This document shows positions 25,901 to 36,652 of a stretch of 64,000 nucleotides of DNA, piece by piece; position 1 is the stretch's first letter; every line of letters begins with the position of its first letter. Source of the stretch: Klebsormidium nitens. Taxonomy: Eukaryota; Streptophyta; Klebsormidiophyceae; Klebsormidiales; Klebsormidiaceae. Below the pieces are notes generated by a model that was given only the letters and a program-made list of their open reading frames with translations, did not search any database and was not told where the DNA came from. The translations under genes and the position numbers were made by a program. The DNA is taken from assembly GCA_000708835.1 (NCBI GenBank), contig DF236958.1:134860-198859 (forward strand). The letters are read 5' to 3'.

Positions 25901-28731
25901 TGGGAACGGGCTCGGTGGGAACGGGCTCGGTGTGAACGTGCTCGGCGTGGACGCCCCCAGTGTAAACAGGGAAAGACGGGGAAGGGGCGAACGCCTTGGT
26001 GCGAAACGGCCCCTGCTCGGTGTGAACAGGCTCCTCTTGGGGGGGTCGTACGTTGCTTGGGACAGCAACAATGCTGGTGTCTGGGGCGGGGAGGGCCCGT
26101 AAGCCGGAGACCAGTTCGACCAGCTGATAGCACCAGTCGCTGCCCTCCCCATATACGACCTGCCCGCTTATGTAAACCTTGAAACCCCCGGCCTCGACGA
26201 GGGACGAATCGTCGACCTGGGCTATCGCCCGTCCAGCCGTCTCTTCTGTTACCGCTTCCTCGTCCAGGCGTTTCGTCGGAACGGGGTTCGGCTCATTGCT
26301 GACGACGTCGTCCGGCTTGCCGTCGTCATTGCCCCGCTTGCTGACGTCAGCACCCGGCTCGCTGACATCATTGCCCCGCTTGCCGGTGGCGCCATCAGCG
26401 GACGCGCCCAGATCGGCAAGTTGCTCCCGGCTCTCGTTCTTGGTCCCCGCTTTGTCTTTGGCGGCATCGCTTATCGCGTGCAAATCCACTACGACCACGG
26501 CAATGTTGTCCATGCTTCCCTTTTGGAAAGCTACGTCCCGCAGCTTCTCCGCAATTGCCCCGGGCAGAAGCGCCCTTCCGTCGACTTCTGGACGCTGGCC
26601 TACTGGGACGCCCGGTTCAGGAGCTGCACGAAAAAGCCAACACTATTTGTTAAGTCATGGTTCATGGTAGTTTTTAGGCGAGTCTTACCATCTCTAAGCG
26701 GCAGCTTTGTTGCTCATGAACGGCAATGATGCAAAAGCAAGAAAGAAAACATGTGGAGTACAACTCTGTATTCCGCACCTCTGGTCAAACCTAAACTGCC
26801 GCCCTTTATTGAAGGAGGATGAGCGATTTTTCCAGAAAAAGTACGTTGCTTTTGAAAGCTACCGCTGATGACTTTCAAACGGCAGCCTTCTTGACATAAG
26901 TCTTTCATCCTTTCAGGAATGACGGACGAGTCGAAGAGTCCCCAACCTCATTGCCCTGCCCGCCAGAAGCAGACTTTCTTGGACCTCACCTTTTAGGTTG
27001 GCTCTGGTTCCACTATGGTGCTTTTCCTGGTCGGGGGCTGCATCCGCTTGTAGACTCGTCTCACTCTCCGTCCTCACCCACCCCCCCTTCTCCGAGTCCG
27101 ACGGCCTCAGGGGTATGGCTGGCCGCCTAACTTCCCCCCCAGAATCGTCAGAACCGCCCTCGATGCTTGCTACCAGATCGCACACACACTGGCCCCCCGG
27201 AATGTCCTCGTACACCCCATCTGACGCCAGCACCAAGAACCTGACGTCCGAATCGCTGATGTCGATCCATTCAGACAGCTCCGGATCCGGTATCATTCCG
27301 TACGGTTTCAAGTCCAGGTCGCCAATCGCGCGGCTCAGCATCGAGACGCCCATCAGGCGGGGGACGCCGTTGACAGCCAAAACGACCCCCCCGGATGCGC
27401 GCACCCGGTCGATCTCGTCTTGCCGGTCGAAGCGGTGGTTTGACGTCAGGTCTTGGGCACACAAGCCGCAATTCCGCTTTTTGCGGGTCCCGCGGCGGGT
27501 CGGGGCGGGGCAACGGGAAGGGCAGCCTGATGGAGGAGCGGTGGAGCAGAGAGTGGCACGGGAGTCTCCCACGTTTGCTACCTGGTTAGTGATGAAGAGG
27601 AGATTACAGGAAGGCTTGAAGATATCTTGGAGAGTGTTGATCTCGAGGTTATGCTCGGAGCCCAGACGAAGGAGAGTCGATTTCGGACAAGCCAGGCTCG
27701 TGCACCTGAATCCGAAGCTGTTGCATTCTGGGAATCTGTTTACTTGCTTTTTTGTCCTTTTCGAGCACGAGCTTTTTGCCCTATTCGAGCACCTCTTGAT
27801 GACGGGAGGCTTCCTCTGAAAGAAGCGAAAGCGTAACAAACTTGGCCGCGAAGGAAAAACAAAAACTGCCTGAACTCGCCCTTTCGAAGCGGCACGCTTC
27901 CTTGGTGCTCCCTTCATTGTTGCTCCATAGCGATTTTACAAAGTTGCATGAATCATACGCGCTTCGAAATGAGAACCAAGCACAGTCAAGTCACTCAAAA
28001 ATCGTAAAGAGACTTTTGGATACACGCACCTTGATCATATGCTCGAGAGGACAGTTTTCTAAGCCAGGCTTCGAGTGACATTAACTTACCTGAAGCCACC
28101 TGTTCCCCACAAGGACTGCCACACACGCAGTGGTCCCAGCATCAATCCCTTCCGACATTGCAAAAGTCTGAAACTCAGTGTCCAACTTTAGTAGCGCCCT
28201 CTCGACAGCCTTGCTCAGGCTCTCCAGTGTATGCGCCCCTCCTTTCGACAGGGTCCTTTCGGACAGGAGCTGCTCTACGGATAAGTCGTTTTCGAACAGG
28301 CTGCAGAGCTTCTTGTCTTGCGCAAGGTTAGCCACTAGCTCTGCTTCGAGAACCGGTCGGATGTGCCGGGCTGCAAACTCGCTGGCTTGAGCTCCCCCGT
28401 GACCGTCGAAGACTGCGAAAGCTCTTACGTCTAGTTTGCCAGACTCAGCTCCCCCAGCCTCAGCTAATCTTTGTCTTCCGGCTTCTTGATCAGAGTCTGA
28501 CTCTGATAGAGGTGGACACACTTTAGCGAGCGGGATTGTAATAACGTCTATGCACAGGGCCCTATCCTCCATTGCGTCCCGGAAGCCTTGCATCAAAGAT
28601 GTTCCGCAGAAGAGCTCTTCCCCAGTTTCTGATCCTGCGGTGATGCAAATCAGGAGTGCAAGCCAAATGAAGAGCGTGCGCCAGAGAATAGCAAAAGGAA
28701 GCATGTCGCATCGTCCTCGGGAGGGCGCCAT
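19973..28731 (-). CDS. PP2C phosphatase-protein kinase fusion (Arabidopsis At3g63340/At3g63330 type)
   Basis: Eleven exons, minus strand: 28731-28090, 27581-26990, 26623-25477, 25118-24963, 24516-24393, 24034-23868, 23419-23327, 22577-22402, 22078-21928, 21302-21216 and 20687-19973. Every phase matches, giving 1349 residues. Residues 10-32 are a hydrophobic signal or anchor. The PP2C domain follows with metal-binding motifs FRDAMEDR, DGHGG (109-113), VANVGDSRA, LASDGVYEDI and GSMDN (about 448-451). A long linker with VHTE/VPTE repeats leads to a kinase domain from about residue 815: AKGSFG glycine loop, FILK lysine 878, HRDVKPDN (Asp1029), DFG (Asp1063) and an SPPE activation-segment end. All catalytic residues are present; only the first loop glycine is Ala. 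The closest plant relatives combine the same two domains in this order. The role is unknown; one polypeptide could both phosphorylate and dephosphorylate targets. The first in-frame ATG is used. Confidence 0.92.
21729..21822 (-). repeat. Degenerate copy of the 3' edge of kinase exon 9, inside intron 9
   Basis: The stretch around gtccacgcacctcgaagggc matches gtccacgcacctggaagggc at the end of exon 9 (about 21873-21985), and the similarity continues on both sides (ccagggttgg/ccagggttga; ggtggtgagc; ggggctcca). The two copies lie about 153 bases apart in direct orientation. The donor GTGCGT is kept in the copy. Confidence 0.8.
22691..23065 (-). repeat. Tandem copy of kinase exon 8 5' edge and flanking intron, split by an insertion
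   Basis: Bases 22528-22690 contain the first codons of exon 8, its acceptor and about 110 intron bases. They are repeated as 22691-22732 plus 22952-23065: cggacggtgtaaccacgccc occurs twice, and gggctgcccagaaaaacgct recurs as gggctgcccagagaaactcc. The second copy thus carries a decoy acceptor near 22960. It is interrupted by about 219 bases (22733-22951). Confidence 0.82.
22733..22951. mobile_element. Small MITE-like insertion with 37-bp terminal inverted repeats
   Basis: This segment interrupts the tandem copy of exon 8. Its left arm at 22772-22808 (ctcaagaaagataataacaa...) is matched, imperfectly and inverted, by 22909-22945 (ending tatttttcttgag). There is no coding capacity. The break in the duplicate defines the insertion limits to within a few bases. 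It lies in intron 7 of the PP2C-kinase gene. Confidence 0.7.
25840..25950 (-). repeat. In-frame minisatellite in the PP2C-kinase linker
   Basis: Short units repeat in exon 3: gtgaacgggcgcctcg twice and ctcggtgggaacggg with variants three times. On the coding strand they give VHTE/VPTE/VHTG-type peptides rich in His, Thr, Pro and Glu between the phosphatase and kinase domains. Frame is kept, so the units can expand or shrink without breaking the protein. Confidence 0.75.
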
Positions 28732-30271
28732 CTGAGCCCCTTGCACTTAGGGAGTTGCCAGTGTTGGGACTTCTTCTTGAAGCCTAGTCTGCTTATTTAG
28801 AGGGTTGTTGCTTGGGGGGCCACTTAGGAACTCTTGCATCTGTAGCTTTGCTGAAATTCTGATATCCTGTCAGTCCGATGATCACAGTGTATCCATTGTG
28901 GGGCTAGGTGGAGAAGGCCATCGCGTTCTGCTTTGGGGTTTTATGAGCTCGTCACATGCCTGCACATGGTTAAAAAGGGAGTTGTACAACATCGTGCCAA
29001 AGGCTAAAACGGAGTTGATGAACAGGCATGAGGGGAAACTACATTCTCGTCAAGCAGTCAAGGGCTGAAGTCTTTGTGGTTTTGAAGGTGCATCACTCTA
29101 AGAATACTTTTGAAGGGAACCTCAGAGTCTTAAAATCTGGTGTACACTCTTAAGACGAGCATTTTGCAACCTAGATAATCCTGGCGGCCAAATTCAGAAA
29201 AAGCAAAAGTCCAGAGTAATGAACACTCAATCATCACTTTTGACAGCGGCAGGCTCCCTGCAAACTCCCAAGCAGTGGTGATGATGCGGTCTACTTTGAA
29301 AGGAGATGCCAGCAAGGCCAAGTGGCGTTAAATGTATTTCTTTTCTTGTTCCAAGTAATTCTGCTGACAGACTCTCTTATGATTATGTTCCCCTGCTTCT
29401 CTTCTGTCCAGGGCTTCCTGTTCAGCGTTGCCTCCTTCATTCTCAAACCGTTTCAAAGCCCAAAAGATCATCCAAGGTGCTATGAGAAATGTGGCGATTC
29501 AAGAAATAAATGGACATATCAGTTGATTTGTCCAATTGAGGTTCCAGGTGTGCATCAAGTGTCATTGCTATACCACCACCCAACAAAACGTGCTCACCTT
29601 CAAGTTGTGGCACCGCGCTCCGGAAACAAGCTTCAAAAAAGTAAGCTCTAAAGCCTACATAGCCGTGCCTTTGATACCAACTCGCTACGCTTGCCCCGAA
29701 TCTGCTATCATAGGCTTACAATGAGACATCCACAATGTTGTACGCAGCAAACGCAATGCATAGTGCACGCGCGGCCGCCGCGTCGGACATATCTGGATCA
29801 ACCACGTGGATCTACTGGCGGGTTTCACGGTTTGGGTGAGTCAGCCCAGCTTAAGCTTGCAGCCGTCGGATGGGATTCATCGACGTACAGAGTTGTCGAA
29901 CCGACTGCTGACTTGTCCAACCTCGCCTGAAAATCCTACGTGGCAAATTACTTGCTGACTCACCCCGTGCCGCTTGACACCAGCTGCGTGCTTTCTGCGC
30001 GCTGAAGGGAGACACGACCCTTTGGTGTCAAATGCCAGGGTAAGTATTGTAGTCCATGCCTGCCAGTCTTGCGCGCCCAGAAACCTAGGGTACCGTACGT
30101 ACATGTTTGAGACAGTGGTCTGCAGCCAAGCAAGCGCTCTGCTTTTCATTCTTCTTTGTATTCTACAGCAAGGGAGGTTCGCAGGGAGCTGCTGTTGAAC
30201 TCGGTGGAAGCCATTGCAAAGCTTAAAGACGATTGTAGTCCAGCTTTTCAAGGGTTTCCGGCGTGTCCACC
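28732..30271. other. Divergent intergenic region between the PP2C-kinase and malate synthase genes
   Basis: About 1.5 kb between two outward-facing starts; both promoters must lie here. No gene recognised. The segment near 29950-30250 has splice-like features and may be 5' UTR of malate synthase. Confidence 0.45.
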
Positions 30272-33200
30272 ATGGCGCTGTATCCGGAGAGTGGTTACTC
30301 TTCAGGCCTGAAGCTGCCGGCCGGGGTGCGCATTCGCGGCTCCATCAAGCCTGGCTATGAAACAGTTCTGACGCATGAGGCTGTGGCTTTTGTTGCGGAC
30401 CTTGTTCGCACCTTCCGGCCAATTGTGCACTCCAACCTGGCTCTAAGGGCTTTGGACCAGGCCAAGTACGATGCAGGGGGCCACCCAGGGTTTGACTTCC
30501 GGACTAAGGCCATCAGAGAGGAGGATTGGACATGCGCTCCCATGCCTGCGGCTATCCAGGACCGACGGGTGGAAATCACTGGGCCCGTGGACAGGAAGAT
30601 GGTCATCAACGCGCTGAACTCTGGGGCTAAAGTCTTTATGGTGAGTTCAGTGTGTTTGAGAGGCATCTCCCAAGCAAGCTGCAATCCAGCATGAAGTTTT
30701 TGTCACGAACCACAAAAGGTTGGTGGTATTGCCTGACTCGATTGAAAGCTTTCTGAAGATCATTAACACATCTTTGCATACTGTATTGGAAGACAAAAGA
30801 AAGCTGGTACTCAGGGCATGAGCTGCTTTTACAAATGCAAAACAAGCTACTTTGCAAACCAGGCTGAAATTGCTGTTCGACGGCAGCTGGTGTTTCTGGC
30901 AGCTGGATTGTCTCATGCATAGGTGCATGCCTGTTCAGAGAAAGTAGTAACACAGACAATTATAATCAGCATCTGTGTAAACTCCCATCATCTGGGGCTG
31001 TTAGTCTGCACCAGGCAGCTGAAGTCACAGCATGTGCCAGTCTATGCAAGAACCTTATTGTGCTTCATGCTGGTGAATTATGGAACTGCTTCAACATAAA
31101 GGTTCATTGCTGTCCTCCCAAATACACATTGTTGCAAAGAGTTGTTTGAGTATTGTAGAGCTTACGTTGTCTTGTCACATTACCTTCAATCGTTATGAAA
31201 GCAATCTGGAGTCAGCACCGCTTGCACGAGTGGAATATCAGCAGAACCTTGTCACTCCTGTGAGTTCTTATGCCGGCAGCTTGTCTGCAGGCCGACTTTG
31301 AGGACTCTCTAGCACCGACCTGGAGCAACTTGGTGGAGGGCCACATCAACCTCAGGGACGCCGTGAATGGCAACATCCGCTATGAGGACCCGCGCACCAA
31401 GAAGGTTTACTCCGTCACAAACCCCAACCCCGCCAAAATCTTTGTGCGGCCCCGCGGATGGCACCTGCCGGAGGCGCATTTCGAGGTTGATGGACAGGCG
31501 ATCCCCGGGTGCCTGATGGACTTTGGGCTGTACTTCTTCCACAACCAAGCGGCCTTCCGGTCGAAGCATGGAGGCGCCGGGCCCTTGTGAGTGGACTGTT
31601 GCCCAAAGATGACTGTTGATTGCATCCTCACTGATTGGGAATGCATATGCATACAAAATGATCTGCCATTGCAATGAGGGAGTTCAAAGTTGGATCTTGG
31701 CTGACGCATGAAAAGGAAAACAAAAGCCTCAGTGGTGGTTTGAAGGATTGGAGATTTCCAGCTCCCTAAGACCACAGTCAAAACTCATTCATGATTGAGA
31801 TTGTTGCGATAAAGCTCCCACAAATCGAATTTACAGTCTATTCTTGTTTGAGGGTGGTGTGAAGTGATTCGTAAATGCGAGTGAGCTGTAGCTGATACAA
31901 CCTTTGAGAGCTGCAGGTTTTCACATTCATGAACTCGAACTGTGAGTTTCAACTCTGTCAATACAGGGCTCTCTGTCACCACTCAGCGGTTTTCTCTACG
32001 TGCAGCTTCTACCTCCCCAAGATGCAGCACAGCCGTGAGGCTGCTGTTTGGAACGCAGTGTTTGAGCGCGCTCAGGACGCCTTGGGAGTGCCACGTGGCA
32101 GCATCAAGGCCACCGTCTTGATTGAGACCCTGCCGGCCGTCTTCCAGATGCACGAGATCCTCTATGAGCTACGCCAACACTCTGCTGGTCAGTATGGATA
32201 TTCAAAGCTGCTTGAGGTTCGACCCTTTGGTTCCTGCAAATGACAAGAGACTTTTATCAGGGTCCACATATTCGCTCCTGAGAGTGTATATGGCTCAGGA
32301 TCATCTGGGAAGCTTTCCGCTTCAGCATAGCCTTCAAGTTTGAGGTTCGACCCGCCACATATAACCAAGTCGCAGTCTCCTAGCGCCAGGATACAGCCTT
32401 TCAAGCTCGAAAACAGTACATTTCACCAATAAAGCACATCCTTTCGAAGCTCGAAATGCTGCTTTGAAAAGATCCATATCTAAGCAAGCTCCCTTACACT
32501 TGATTGTCTGTTTCAGGTCTCAACTGCGGCCGCTGGGACTACATCTTCAGCTTCATCAAGACCTTCCGCAACCACCCCGAGCTGGTGATCCCTGACAGGA
32601 CGCAGGTCGGCATGACGCAGCACTTCCTGAGCAGCTATGCGCAGCTCCTGATCCAGACGTGCCACCGGCGGGGCGTGCACGCAATGGGAGGCATGGCGGC
32701 CCAGGTGCGCACGCTTCCGTGATATCTGGCCAACGCAAGCTCTCGCTCCTGTATAACCAGCTCATTCCGTCAACTTCTTGATTCGAAGACTAGAAGGCTC
32801 TATCTTGAAAGAAAACTCTAGAAAGAACGCGATCGCGCTTACTGGATTGATAAATCTGGTGACAGGTCTCTTGGACCTTTTACTTGCAGAACAGTGATGC
32901 ACGGTTGGATTGCTTTCATTACACGGAGTTGGTTGCTTTTTCTACGTTCGACACATACCACTAAGTGATCTGGCCCAGCGTTCTTTTACGAACCAGTCAG
33001 AACTGCTTCTGGAAGACGCGGGGGTCAAGTGCCGTTGTACAGACATTGTGCTGCACCATTGCCGCGTTACTGCTTCGTTATATCACAACCTTTATGTAGT
33101 CACCTTCGCCGACAAAGCTGTGACGCATCGACTGGATTACAGACATCAGTTTGACAAATTTTCCGTTTGTAGTTCGGTCTCTTCCATCGCCAACTTTTCA

Positions 33201-35256
33201 GATGAAGTTCTTTAACTTCACACATCCTGGCCCTTACAACCTGTATTCCCCTGTTCAAAATTCAATCTCGTTCCGACTTCTATTCCATTTTCACCCATCG
33301 TTGCAAACCACTTCACTTTACGAACCTTGTCTTCGCCGATCCTCGCAGATCCCCGTGAAGAACGACCCCCAGGCGAACGAGGCTGCCTCCGCCAAGGTGC
33401 GCACGGACAAGCTGCGCGAGGTTCTTGCCGGGCACGACGGCACGTGGGCCGCGCACCCCGGGCTCATTCCCCTGGTGTACCAAGTCTTTGACGCGCACAT
33501 GCCGACGCCCAACCAGCTGCACCGCCTGCGCGACGACGTCCAGGTGTCAGAAGCTGATTTGCTGGCGATGCCCGTGGGGAGCCGCACGCTGGAGGGGCTC
33601 AGGTGCGGAGGAACGATGTTTGGAACTGAGGTAGAAGGACGAAGAAGCTGGTTGTCAGAAAAAGGGTGGTACAAAGGGAGAAAGCATTGTGAAGGGGCGA
33701 TGTTTGTTATTGGGGTGGAGCACGGAAGGTCTTGATTGTCAGAGGAGAAAGGTGGAAAGGGCGAAGGCTTGCTGTGAGAGGGTTAGAAATCCGCTGCGAT
33801 GGCAGCCCGGGAACCGACACGTTTCGTACCGTTCGTAGTGGGAATCATCAATCTCGTGCTTATTCATACACCCCGTACGGGAGCGTCGCGACAGAGTTCC
33901 TCAAACTTTCACCCCCCCATCAGCCTGGGCGCATCCAGATCCTACTGCGGATTGAAGGCGGCCCTGGAGTCGTTCGAGGCTCTTTCTTGTAGCCAACTCC
34001 CATGCGTGTGCGCGCAAAGCTGGTGGCGCAATCCTGAGCAAGGGCCCCATCGAGACTCTGATTGGGGGCCCACCCTTTGTCTTTACCTGCAGGCTGAATT
34101 TGAGCGTCGGAGTGCAGTACACCGCGGCGTGGTTGACGGGCACGGGTTCCGTTCCGCTGCACAACTTGATGGAGGACGCGGCGACTGCGGAGATCAGCAG
34201 AGTGCAAGTCTGGCAGGTAGGCTAGGAGCACTCTTGATTCCACGCGGTGCTTTTCAGCACAGCAAGATCAAAAATTTCGTGCTTTCAGATGGTGCTCAAC
34301 CTAAAGGCTTGTACACGGTTCAATCCTGCGCAAGCTGGAAACATGGACCTGCATCACTTGCCATGCGGGCCTGAAAGCTGGCAGCATCCGACGACATATT
34401 CGTTGTTGTACAAGGCTTGTGCTAGATAGTCACCCGCAGCTATCGATCCTCGGCGTTTCATACCCCACATCTTGATGGGTCTCGTTTGCAAAAAGCTCCT
34501 GAACTCTTAATCCCCATTTATTCAAATTGACAGAAAGTTTGTGTTAAAGAAGAAAGTACATCTTAATATACCCGATGTCCCTCCCCGGTCGCAGTGGCTG
34601 CGCCACGGAGCCATCCTGGACGGGGAGCAGGCCCCGGTGCGCGTGACCCGGGACCTCGTCGAGCGCATCCTGCGCGAGGAGGTGGCCATCGTGGAGCGCG
34701 AGGTAAGAAGCGCATACCTAAGTCTGCGCTTCGCACCGTATTCGAGGGTTTTTGTGCGTCCCGAGTGTAAACTTTGCCAGGAATAACACATGCTTGCTAT
34801 GCATCGGGGCCTTCTTGAGATAAACTTGTCATAAGAGAAGAAGGATCCACAGTCCGCTCTATGGTGGCTCTTACGAAATATCCTTGGAAGCGGTCCATCG
34901 ATATCAAAATGTGGTGTCTGTCACTGGCGGTGCTGGAAGACGTTCTGATAGGTTGCTCCAGAAAAATGCTGCTCCCTCCGCATTTGATCCATTCCCCTCT
35001 GGACAGAGGTGATTCTCTGGTACTCCGACGACCTTAGGCAGGATTTCAGATCCGCTTTTCGATTGATTGGCGATCGGGTTCTTACATTTCTGCCGCTCCG
35101 CTTCTGTAGCTTGGACCTCAGCGCTTTGCGGCGGGCCGCTACCAAGAGGCAGCTCAGCTCTTCGGGCAGCAGTGCACCGCCAAGGAGTTGGACGATTTCC
35201 TGACCCTGGAGGCTTACAAGAGAATCACCGAAGTGCGCCCCAACTCCAGGCTCTGA
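30272..35256 (+). CDS. MLS: Malate synthase, glyoxysomal/peroxisomal
   Basis: Malate synthase condenses acetyl-CoA with glyoxylate to malate in the glyoxylate cycle. Eight exons: 30272-30640, 31291-31586, 32006-32187, 32517-32704, 33349-33602, 34093-34216, 34595-34702 and 35122-35256. Phases all match, giving 551 residues, the usual size for the plant form. Recognisable blocks are [11 protein letters not shown] (exon 2 start), [63 protein letters not shown] and [12 protein letters not shown]. The acid in GRWDYIFS and the arginine in RPRGWHL are the conserved active-site region residues. The C-terminus is SRL, a peroxisomal targeting signal type 1. The start is the ATG in ccaccatggcg; an in-frame GTG lies just upstream. 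Confidence 0.96.
33604..33780 (+). repeat. Two-copy tandem repeat in malate synthase intron 5
   Basis: A unit of roughly 90 bases beginning aacgatgtttggaactgagg and running through ggttgtcagaaaaagggtgg is followed by a diverged copy (gcgatgtttgttattggggt ... gattgtcagaggagaaaggtgg). It starts at the 5' edge of the intron and does not include recognisable exon sequence. Confidence 0.5.
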
Positions 35257-36652
35257 GTCCAACGGGTTAAGATGGTTTAGATGTAGCAGAGGCTTTTAGT
35301 TTGATATGGACGCAAGTCAGCATTTATGCCGACGGATATATGAGAGCACTCAAGCATACATAGATACAGCCGCAATACAAAGATACTTCACTAGCGACTT
35401 ATAGCGTTTAACGAGCAGACAGGTTTCAACTATGCGTACTCTTGGATCATGACGAAAGGCAATATGTGTTTTTGCTAGACGGGAAAAATGTCGTTACATC
35501 GGTCATGCAATCATTTTAGTGACAATTATCACTGAACAGCCAAGATCAAAGCCGCCTGCATGACAAGTGGGGCAACCTGACTACTGTATACATGTGCTGA
35601 AAGACACCAATAGACCGACGTTTTTCTCGTCGGACGTTTGATCATTTTTGCTTCATTTGGGCTAAGCCGATGGAAAGGTTTGTATGAGACTGAATGCATC
35701 TCATGCTCCTCGCTCCTTCATGTCTCCTCGCTGTACTGCTGCTGTCGTTTTGGAGAGTGCGCCAGTCATGACGGTTTATAGATGCCCACCGTGGATGAAT
35801 CTTATCCGTATAGACTATTTGTCTACCCTGCCCTAGACCTGCCTTTGGACAAATGCGTTGATAACGTTCTTACAGAGACATGATCCTTGTGACCCCTTTT
35901 CACCCCACTCTGAAACAGCCTTCCTGAGACGAGCTAGTACGCTGGGCGTGAGTGCGAAGCTTCTCATGCTGGCATGCATGGCTGAAGTATGCACAAGTAT
36001 TGAAAAAGTGAGCATGCGGAAAAAGCGACGTACGTACTCTGCTTTAATATAGTAGTCAACTCTCGTTGCAAAATACGGGGCTATAAGGGCCGCGCGGCGG
36101 CAATCACATTACGTCCCCCCCCGAACGGCTGCAGACAGCATGCTTTCATGTTGTAAAAGTATATTCAACCCAATCAGGACGTAGCAGGAATGTGCCAGGA
36201 CATCTCGAGCTCACCCACTCTCGTTCGTAGCCTTTGATGTGGAGACACTGCCAATTGACCCGGGGCATCGTGTTACCTGTACTGCTAGGTGCTCTCAATA
36301 CACTCCCGTAGAGGGTATCAGTGATACAACTTCCGAAAGACCGCTGCAACAAGAGTTCTTCCTATCTCTAAGCGAAGAGGAAAGCCGCTGGCCGCCCGAC
36401 TTGCCACAAGTACCACAGACTCTTGACCGTATCACGACATATTACGAGAGGTATTTCTCCGTCCACGAGCTGCAACTTCTCTTGACACTGAGGAGAACGA
36501 GCTCACCCCACATACGAACAGAGTTGAAACTAACGACATTACATTGACGTCAGCTGTCGATCCGCACTGTAGAACACAGATAGAACCTTCCGCTGTCCCC
36601 CGCAATCTTCTCACGTCAGATCCGGGGGCCAGTTCGCATCGACGGCTAACGT
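35257..36652. other. Convergent intergenic region
   Basis: Lies between the stop codons of malate synthase (+) and the cadherin-like membrane gene (-). No gene seen; it contains both 3' UTRs. Confidence 0.5.

Noticed and set aside
25348-26670. Several 160-170-codon plus-strand frames opposite PP2C-kinase exon 3
   Set aside because: Antisense shadows of a repeat-rich coding exon; the minus strand carries the PP2C end motif GSMDN in a phase-consistent model.
33151-33735. A 194-codon frame across malate synthase exon 5
   Set aside because: It is the true exon 5 frame (33349-33602) with intron read-through on both sides, not a separate gene.
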